From Cephalothrix simula (taxonomy: Eukaryota > Nemertea > Palaeonemertea > Archinemertea > Cephalotrichidae), in contig JAXIUW010227063.1 in assembly GCA_035591015.1 (NCBI GenBank), positions 1 to 10,348 of the forward strand: a stretch of 10,348 nucleotides of DNA, written 5' to 3'. The stretch's first letter is position 1; each line of letters begins with the position of its first letter. The position numbers were made by a program, and so were the translations under genes. A model generated the notes under the pieces. It saw only the letters and a list, made by a program, of their open reading frames with translations, had not been told where the DNA came from and searched no databases. This document shows, in pieces, positions 7,001-10,348 of the stretch.

Positions 7001-9651
7001 AAATTGGGGAGGAGGATCAGGAACACGCCCAGGTATCGTATCTTTTTTTAAATGCCTAAAACAGCACTTAAAACAAAAAACTTGACATTTAAACATTCAT
7101 ACATTTGTAAAATTAATACACATGAAAATGCGTTAATTTTAACATGAATAGATGTTCATTTGTCTTAGTGAAATACAAGATTTGACGAACTGGTGAATCT
7201 TTCACTTAATCGTAGATAATTTGACAAACCGACGAATCTTTTTTTTAAATAGCCGGTTCGACAAATTTGCGAACATTTAAATGATCACCGGTTCGTCAAA
7301 TTTGCGACGATGTGGGAGTGGAAGCTAACCATATGCTCTGCTCCTGCAGCGGTTCCGTCCTAGTCCATGTATGTCCCCACAATATGGGACTGTGGGTACT
7401 CCTTATACATGATCGTACCACGATGGGTAGGGTTGGACCTTTGAAGTTGCAAAAAGTAAAAGCTTTTGAACACTAGCTATCTTACTCGTCCCCTTAAAAT
7501 GCAATTACAAATCATTAAATATATATATATCACTTTTTCTTTTAATAGATAGACAGTTATCGTCTGGAGACGGCCGCCCCCCACGTGGTGGCTCACGTGG
7601 TCGTGGTAGAGGCAGAGATCGGGAGGCACCAGCGCGCATGAGGCAGTTTTCATCAGGAAGCGATGATGGATCTCGATTTGTCGAACAAAAAGCTGATAAA
7701 CTTTTTATAAAAATCGAAAATAACGATTTCTCACCGAAAAAATTTAAATCGGATGGCCCTCCGATTGTGTCTCCCCCTCGTGGCCGTGGTGCCCGCGGCG
7801 GGCGGGGTGCTCGTGGCGGAAGGGGCATGAGAGGTGGTGGAACTCGTGATCTCCGCGATAAACTTAACGCAAAAAAGCGTAATAAGAATAACTTTGCAGT
7901 AAATGATTCTCCGGAGCTTCCGGAAGGTAGTATTCAGACAATCGAGTTCAAACAAAAGGGGCCTCCAAAATTAACTGCTCCGAGAGGTGAAATTGTGAAA
8001 ACGAACACTATTGCAGACGCTATTCGTGGTGAAATCGAGGATTTGAGTAATGAGGAACAAGATTTTCACGATGAGGAAGGAGACCAGTATTGGCAAGAAG
8101 ATTCTGAGTTTTATCAAGGTGCTGGCGGACACGCTGATTACGATTCGGATATCGATCCTGAATCGTTTAGGCTACGCTGTGATAGCAAAGGTAACCTTTT
8201 TACTGCAGCAGACGAAATTACAACTCCCGGAAGTGATATCCATGTCCCTGATTGGGCTGCGCATGTCGAAAAGCATTTTCCCCAAGTCGAGGAGGACGAA
8301 TTTGACAAGGAGAAAACGCCGACACGTGACAGCTACAAAAAGGATAACGAGGATGAGGATGCTGAATACGATGATGATGATGATTATTATGAAGATGATG
8401 GGGAAGAAGTAATTGTGGGTGATATTTCAGTCGAGGATGAAATTGTTTATGAGTATGAAAATGATAATGAGGGTTATTCATCGAAAGAAGCTACCCCAAC
8501 TGATGGTCGTGGAATTAGCGAGCAGAAAGATGATGCAAGTGCTTCCGAAAAACAACTAGAAAAGAAAGATGAATGTGATGAAAAGGATGCAGAAACAAAA
8601 GAGGAGTCAAATGAAACTAGTAACGAAACACTTCCAGAAAATGTTACAAGTGATAATGTTAAATCTGAAAATGATAAGCCTCTTACAGAAGATAATGATG
8701 TATCACAGAAGAATACTGATGATTTGTCACAGAAAAACACTGATGACTTGAGTCAGAAGAACGCTGATGATCTGTCAAAGAAAAGTACGGATGACTTGTC
8801 ACAAGAAAACGAAGGTGACCTGAGTAAAGGAAATGATGATAACCCGGTAGATAGTGATCAAAGTGAATGTGTAACCGAGGAACAAAACAAAACTGTTAAT
8901 GTTGAAACAAAACATTCTGATTCAGAGGTTCTCCATGAAGATGATACTCCTAGTGATGAAAAGGATGTAGAATCTAAAAATGCTTCAGAACTGCCTAAAA
9001 AGGAAGATATTGTGTCCGTCTCAAAAGTTGATAATTCAGATGATGATGAGGTGAATTCGGAGTTTGTTGATGCACAGGAAACAAATGAGGATTCCTTCAT
9101 TACCGCTGCTGGAGATTCAACTATAAATAGCAGTATTAATTTAAGTTCGTCGACTGCCGATAGTCATAATGAAACTGTCGAATCAGTAAACCTCGAATCT
9201 GAAATAGGTGCTTGTAAAAATGACTCGTTTGTTACTGCCGCTGGAGATAACACTCTAAACTCGACTCTCGATACCACTGCCGATGATAGTACCACGACGT
9301 TAGATACTTCAATTGATGAATCTAGTGAAGGTATGAATCTATTATTTATTCTTTGATAGATTGATCGTATGTATCGCTTTTTGCCAGCTAAAGGGTTCCC
9401 GGTTCTTTTTGAAATCAAAAATTTCGGCTTACCTGGTGCATGTTTGGACAAATAAACTTAATATATCCTTTACATATCCATTTTACGTTAGCATGATGAT
9501 ACTTTTGATTCAATATGAAGTGCCTTTGTCAGGCCATTCATTGTAAACATACAAGAATTTGTACATTAATTATTGTATTCCAGGTATTTCATCTTCTGAC
9601 TTCAGGCATGTATCCCAACTCAACAAAAAGAATTTTCAACCTGAAATATAG
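456..9651 (+). CDS. CCDC9/CCDC9B-like protein, eight exons, 5'-partial
   Basis: Joining 456-1007, 1128-1301, 2170-2351, 3210-3259, 3699-3755, 6967-7032, 7549-9330 and 9584-9651 gives one open frame of 976 codons plus a TAG stop. Every junction is GT-AG and the phases agree (0, 0, 2, then 1 throughout). Domain order: an Asp/Arg/Asn/Ser hexapeptide repeat (residues about 55-150), the conserved CCDC9 core (about 185-315), two RGG-type clusters (about 373-383 and 438-460), an acidic region (about 607-675), an 8-residue tandem repeat (about 741-788) and a Ser/Thr/Asp-rich tail with a duplicated TAAGD motif. The core resembles vertebrate CCDC9 as I recall it: MTGRERS, then a basic ERE-K/R-IDQ helix, then GEW/GQW-R-WD. 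Vertebrate CCDC9 is reported as a component or partner of the exon junction complex that binds RNA; a similar nuclear RNA role here is inference. The N-terminal coiled coil of the family is absent and should lie upstream of the window. The protein is much longer than human CCDC9 (about 530 residues), because of the repeats and acidic tail. Confidence 0.85.
618..905 (+). repeat. Coding minisatellite, 16 x 18 bp
   Basis: Sixteen consecutive 18-bp units occupy exactly 288 bp and encode G-[D/E/N]-R-[N/S/K/T]-[S/N/T]-[F/H/Y]. The typical unit is GGGGATCGAAACAGCTTT. Units vary at the third and sixth residue codons, and a 54-bp higher-order pattern (His unit, Asn/Lys-Asn-Phe unit, Ser-Phe unit) is repeated from 738 and again from 792. 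The repeat keeps frame throughout. It also leaves the other frames free of stops, which explains long spurious frames on both strands here. Confidence 0.95.
1128..1301 (+). CDS. Exon 2: CCDC9 core, NFLAD and YGGRDFE motifs
   Basis: The acceptor is TTCCTTCTTCGTCTAG (AG at 1126-1127) and the donor is CGG|GTAAGA (GT at 1302). The 58 codons are phase 0 at both ends. The product contains PPPDPTFNFLAD and, near its end, NYGGRDFENVKPQIDRERNR. These line up with the vertebrate CCDC9 blocks around NFLDD and the NWGGPDFE...ER segment as I recall them. This is one of the two exons that identify the family. The preceding intron is only 120 bp. Confidence 0.9.
1384..1442. repeat. Short tandem repeat, about 20-bp unit, two to three copies
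   Basis: Units at 1403-1422 and 1423-1442 share ATATTGGCC and a CTATG-like end; 1384-1402 is a degenerate third copy (ATATTGCCCGCTATCGAT). Confidence 0.7.
1554..1569. repeat. Perfect 16-bp palindrome
   Basis: ATGTAGTTAACTACAT is its own reverse complement. Flanks do not continue the symmetry, so it is not clearly part of a longer foldback. Confidence 0.85.
2170..2351 (+). CDS. Exon 3: CCDC9 signature, MTGRERS and basic helix
   Basis: The acceptor CTCTTTTTGTTTTGTAG (AG at 2168-2169) has a strong pyrimidine tract; the donor is GCGGA|GTAAGT (GT at 2352). There are 60 codons plus two bases. The product carries VRMTGRERSNYDNWKKERER, IDQQRINRQ and GEWKRAWDHDKA. This is the best match in the window to CCDC9/CCDC9B, whose vertebrate form reads MTGRERSEY, a Lys/Glu/Arg helix with IDQER, then GQW-R-EWD. 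It probably forms a long charged helix. The exon ends in phase 2 and is completed by the T at 3210 to give Asp. Confidence 0.93.
2352..3209 (+). other. Intron 3 (858 bp)
   Basis: No exon is visible. The first 400 bp are GC-richer than the neighbouring introns, with a run of ten G (2477-2486), a CGAGTGT/ACACTCG inverted pair near 2377-2450 and a CCG/CCC-rich segment near 2640-2740. A GTCCCCA/TGGGGAC hairpin lies at 3133-3154. These parts look like inserted repetitive DNA, but no element boundary can be placed. Confidence 0.65.
3210..3259 (+). CDS. Exon 4: end of the conserved core
   Basis: A 50-bp microexon-sized exon after acceptor TTATTTGTTTCAG (AG at 3208-3209), ending at donor CCAG|GTAAGT (GT at 3260). 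With the two bases from exon 3 it reads DDFRNHDEQKSEPAKRP and one G, so the following intron is phase 1. The DF/MF after KAD or KTD also exists at this point in vertebrate CCDC9. The strong consensus sites and exact phase match support the exon in spite of its size. Confidence 0.85.
3260..3698 (+). other. Intron 4 (439 bp)
   Basis: T-rich intron on the plus strand, with a long pyrimidine-dominated stretch at about 3400-3560. A frame through it encodes only Phe/Leu-rich sequence, expected from base composition. No other feature is seen. Confidence 0.75.
3699..3755 (+). CDS. Exon 5: short Gly/Arg exon
   Basis: A 57-bp exon, phase 1 in and phase 1 out, reading AGRIGSGRFVGGARDVRPA across the junction. 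The acceptor TTGTGTTCAAG (AG at 3697-3698) is weaker than its neighbours; the donor is CAG|GTAAAA (GT at 3756). A second in-frame acceptor, CCGTATAG ending at 3710, would remove four codons (AGRI or equivalent). Its symmetric phase means that skipping it would keep the frame. The Gly/Arg make-up fits the RGG material of exon 7. Confidence 0.7.
5013..5068. repeat. Hairpin with GAGGCGAAGCCGAG loop
   Basis: CTTCATGAATAAGAA (5013-5027) pairs with TTCTTATTCATCATGAAG (5051-5068), allowing a 3-base bulge. The loop contains the short inverted repeat ACGAGGCGAAGCCGAGG. Such a compact stem with a GC-rich, self-complementary centre is typical of dispersed miniature repeats. Confidence 0.75.
5363..5940. 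mobile_element. Nested foldback (MITE-like) element
   Basis: Outer ends CTAATTCCCACTTTTT (from 5363) and AAAAAGTGGAATTAG (5926-5940) are inverted, with one indel, and similarity continues inwards for about 30 bp with a gap. Inside, 5410-5465 and 5553-5612 are a second inverted pair of nearly 60 bp with small indels, both containing the GGGCATGAAAAA / TTTTTTCATGCCC core and a TGATTTCATT / AATGAAATCA end. A third copy of AATGAAATCACC lies near 5862, within a hairpin AGGGTGAT...ATCACCCT. No transposase frame and no clear target duplication are seen. Confidence 0.65.
6009..6594. mobile_element. Non-autonomous hAT-like element, 586 bp
   Basis: CAGTGGCGTAGCGCA at 6009-6023 is the exact reverse complement of TGCGCTACGCCACTG at 6580-6594. 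Ends starting CAGTGGCGTAGC are, to my knowledge, common for animal hAT-superfamily elements. The hAT target duplication is 8 bp; the flanks AAGGTTAT and GGGTTAAT are only loosely alike, so any duplication has decayed. There is no transposase frame inside, so it would depend on an element elsewhere. Confidence 0.8.
6221..6277. repeat. Three tandem copies of a 19-bp unit
   Basis: Units at 6221-6239, 6240-6258 and 6259-6277 read TTTTTGATATACTGCACAA, TTTTTTACATACTGCACAA and TTTTTTATATACTGCACTG. They lie inside the hAT-like element and may be its subterminal or internal repeats. Confidence 0.9.
6967..7032 (+). CDS. Exon 6: short Gln/Gly exon
   Basis: A 66-bp exon, phase 1 in and phase 1 out, lying after the 3.2-kb intron. 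The acceptor TTTTTTCTTGAATTTTGCAG (AG at 6965-6966) is good; the donor is CCAG|GTATCG (GT at 7033). It reads EAQRQTSCEEKQNWGGGSG then TRP and one G. No domain is recognised. Like exon 5 it could be skipped without breaking the frame, so both are candidates for cassette use. Confidence 0.75.
7033..7548 (+). other. Intron 6 (516 bp)
   Basis: It contains the cruciform-like repeat at 7178-7307 and, after it, a GC-richer stretch (about 7308-7440) with small inverted pairs such as GTCCC/GGGAC and TCGT/ACGA. No exon is seen. The last 40 bp are an AT-dinucleotide run followed by the acceptor of exon 7. Confidence 0.75.
7178..7307. repeat. Four-unit symmetric repeat (two direct, two inverted)
   Basis: Units around TTTGACGAACTGGTGA (7181-7196) and TTTGACAAACCGACGA (from about 7221) are followed by inverted units CCGGTTCGACAAATTTGCGA (7253-7272) and CCGGTTCGTCAAATTTGCGA (7288-7307). 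The last two differ at one base. Outer unit 1 pairs with 7285-7300 over 16 bp with one mismatch, and unit 2 pairs with unit 3 less well, so the whole block can fold on itself. Confidence 0.8.
7549..9330 (+). CDS. Exon 7: large exon with RGG boxes and acidic tail
   Basis: The acceptor is TTTTTCTTTTAATAG (AG at 7547-7548), phase 1. The frame is open from there; the ATG at 7638 is internal, since 29 codons before it are open and in phase with exon 6. The 593 full codons encode an RG cluster (RGGSRGRGRGRDRE, residues about 373-386), a second one (RGRGARGGRGARGGRGMRGG, about 438-459), then an acidic region with runs of Asp and Tyr (DAEYDDDDDYYEDDGEE), then Ser/Asp/Lys repeats. RGG boxes commonly bind RNA and are targets of arginine methylation. 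Vertebrate CCDC9 also has an RG-rich part and an acidic tail, but in a different arrangement. The donor GAAG|GTATGA at 9331 keeps the phase-1 pattern. Confidence 0.9.
8688..8831 (+). repeat. Coding tandem repeat, 6 x 24 bp
   Basis: Six 24-bp units encode variants of N-T-D-D-L-S-Q-K. The clearest are at 8712-8735 and 8736-8759 (both NTDDLSQK), followed by NADDLSKK, STDDLSQE and NEGDLSKG; the first unit (EDNDVSQK) is the most diverged. The repeat stays in frame and lies in the disordered acidic tail. Confidence 0.9.
9090..9269 (+). repeat. Duplicated DSF(I/V)TAAGD coding motif
   Basis: Two related blocks, at 9090-9134 (DSFITAAGDSTINSSI) and 9222-9269 (DSFVTAAGDNTLNSTL), are separated by about 90 bp of Ser/Thr/Asn-rich coding sequence. 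The protein match is closer than the DNA match, suggesting an older duplication with selection on the motif. It may be a short linear binding motif. Confidence 0.8.
9331..9583 (+). other. Intron 7, or alternative 3' end
   Basis: Bounded by GTATGA and TTCCAG. If it is retained, the frame stops at 9354-9356 and an AATAAA at 9451-9456 could direct polyadenylation. If it is removed, exon 8 follows in phase. Confidence 0.65.
9451..9456 (+). promoter_or_regulatory. Possible polyadenylation signal AATAAA
   Basis: The only canonical AATAAA on the plus strand soon after the large exon; it lies about 95 bp past the TGA at 9354-9356 and inside intron 7. It would serve a shorter, unspliced 3' end. Confidence 0.4.
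9584..9651 (+). CDS. Exon 8: predicted terminal coding exon
   Basis: The acceptor AATTATTGTATTCCAG (AG at 9582-9583) is good. Joined to the G at 9330 it reads GISSSDFRHVSQLNKKNFQP then EI and a TAG stop at 9649-9651. The phase fits exactly, and the Ser/Asp-rich start continues the style of exon 7. The alternative is that exon 7 is not spliced and the protein ends at the TGA at 9354-9356 after GMNLLFIL. No family motif confirms either end. Confidence 0.7.
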
Positions 9652-10134
9652 ATCAACATGTAACTCACCCTTTTTACGTAAACATCCTCTTGGTTTTAGC
9701 ACTGTGAACGTGCATTTTTATGATTTTGTCTCAACCAGCAAAAAACATCTTGACACATTCTTGAAAAAGTCCGCCATTTTGTTGAGCATTTCCAAAAAAC
9801 CGATAATTTTCATTCTTTCAATATTCCAGTATTGAAAAAAATAATCGATTTTTTTTGTCGAACACATATTATTATGACTTCTTTGTATTTATAATTTTTG
9901 TAGAATCATAAATTAACAAATTATACTATCTTTAATTAACTATGGAAATCAATATTTTAAAAATTCATTTCCAAAAAACCCGACATGGGATGATTAATGA
10001 TTTTCTAGAAATGTCATCCAAAAATCACAAGTCGGGTTTTTGGAAATGAATTTAAAAAAAATTGATTTCAATAATTGTATTAAAGAGTAAAATTTGTTAA
10101 TTTATTTTCTACAAAAATTATAAATAAAAAGGAG
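9652..10134. other. 3' flank and intergenic region
   Basis: Downstream of the TAG there is no canonical plus-strand AATAAA before 10123-10128, which lies inside the right arm of the large palindrome. The first part (9652-9810) looks like 3' UTR or plain intergenic sequence. The rest is the palindrome described separately. Confidence 0.6.
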
Positions 10135-10193
10135 TCATAATAAAATGTGTTTGACAAAAAATTCTCTTATTTGTTTCAATACTGGCAAGAATG
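9811..10193. repeat. Long imperfect palindrome, arms of about 190 bp
   Basis: The left arm (9811-10006) and the right arm (10007-10193) are inverted copies with small indels, meeting at the perfect palindrome TTTCTAGAAA (10002-10011). Well-matched blocks include TTCATTTCC with CCCGAC (about 9963-9983 against 10031-10053), TATTTATAATTTTTGTAGAA (9886-9905 against its complement at 10108-10127), and CCAGTATTGAAA (9826-9837 against 10172-10183). Similarity stops outside about 9811 and 10193. The right arm includes the last codons of the minus-strand reading frame; the left arm holds a frame-shifted inverted copy of them. Confidence 0.85.
10101..10106 (-). promoter_or_regulatory. Possible polyadenylation signal for the minus-strand frame
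   Basis: TTTATT on the plus strand is AATAAA on the minus strand, 28 nt after the TGA of the lysine-rich frame. In the left palindrome arm the matching site is changed to AATCATAAA, so the copy has lost it. Confidence 0.4.
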
Positions 10194-10335
10194 GATTCAC
10201 TTTTTTCAAATCAGTTGCAATAGTTTGAACTTTCTGTTTAGACAAATAATTCCGAGGTTTTTTTGTTTTTTTAGATGATTTTTTAGATTTTTTTTTCGAA
10301 GTAACTTTTTTCTCAATTTTCTTTGTCTTCGCCAT
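10135..10335 (-). CDS. Small lysine-rich protein, unknown function
   Basis: A 66-codon frame with an ATG in good context (AACAAAATGGC on the minus strand). Residues 1-28 are dominated by Lys, Ser and Thr (MAKTKKIEKK...KKTKKPRN); the rest is mixed, with LSKQKVQTIATDLKK, NPFLPVLKQIREFF and a VKHILL end, and could form a helix. The basic N-terminus would suit nucleic-acid binding or nucleolar location, but no family is recognised. An AATAAA lies at 10106-10101 on the same strand, 28 nt after the stop. The C-terminal codons belong to the long palindrome. It may be a gene, a mobile-element gene, or the last part of a longer decayed one; the window ends just upstream of the ATG. Confidence 0.45.
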   Translation of the reverse strand: MAKTKKIEKKVTSKKKSKKSSKKTKKPRNYLSKQKVQTIATDLKKVNPFLPVLKQIREFFVKHILL

Positions 10336-10348
10336 TTTGTTTTAAAAT

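Noticed and set aside
7178-7307. CRISPR-like array
   Set aside because: Units alternate in orientation, are few and diverged, and the genome is animal; a foldback repeat explains them better.
7308-7440. tRNA-derived SINE or RNA polymerase III gene
   Set aside because: GGTTCCGTCC is only loosely like a B box, no matching A box is convincing, and no cloverleaf could be drawn.
7638-7640. ATG at 7638 as start of a separate gene
   Set aside because: The frame is open 29 codons further upstream to a strong acceptor and matches the phase of exon 6; the upstream RG cluster continues the same protein.
7505-7955. Minus-strand frames opposite the RGG coding region
   Set aside because: Pro/Arg-rich complement of the RG codons; the plus-strand frame joins neighbouring exons in phase and has the expected domain order.
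8050-9451. Several frames of 60-120 codons on both strands over exon 7
   Set aside because: Composition-driven shadows of the Asp/Glu/Ser-rich exon (for example Met/Ile/Lys runs or Ser/Phe runs); none has family motifs.
9515-9835. 106-codon plus-strand frame
   Set aside because: It begins inside intron 7 and runs through exon 8 in another frame into the palindrome; splice phase supports the shorter exon 8 instead.

Overview
The window is nuclear DNA of an animal, AT-rich with GT-AG introns. It holds most of one intron-split plus-strand gene, and at its right edge a small minus-strand reading frame converging on it. The codon style, intron sizes (about 0.1 to 3.2 kb) and many foldback repeats fit an invertebrate such as a cnidarian, but the species cannot be fixed from the sequence.

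The main gene is a homologue of CCDC9/CCDC9B (coiled-coil domain-containing protein 9). Eight coding exons can be joined in one frame with good splice sites: 456-1007, 1128-1301, 2170-2351, 3210-3259, 3699-3755, 6967-7032, 7549-9330 and 9584-9651. They give 976 codons and a stop. The first visible exon has no in-frame ATG and has a stop just upstream of its acceptor, so the true 5' end, with the N-terminal coiled coil expected in the family, lies before base 1. The recognisable family core is in exons 2-4 (NFLAD; YGGRDFE; MTGRERSNY...ERERIDQQR; GEWKRAWDHDKAD). Lineage-specific material surrounds it: a 16-unit hexapeptide repeat upstream, and RGG boxes, an acidic stretch and an 8-residue tandem repeat downstream. 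The family role is RNA-associated (exon junction complex in vertebrates), which agrees with the RGG/acidic make-up.

The introns carry repeats. The 3.2-kb intron (3756-6966) holds a short hairpin (5013-5068), a nested foldback element (about 5363-5940) and a 586-bp element with perfect 15-bp terminal inverted repeats of hAT-like sequence (6009-6594). The next intron holds a four-unit cruciform-like repeat (7178-7307).

At the right end an imperfect palindrome of about 380 bp (9811-10193), centred on a perfect TTTCTAGAAA, overlaps the 3' part of a minus-strand 66-codon lysine-rich frame (10135-10335). Its left arm contains a decayed inverted copy of that frame's C-terminal codons. This is the least explained structure in the window.
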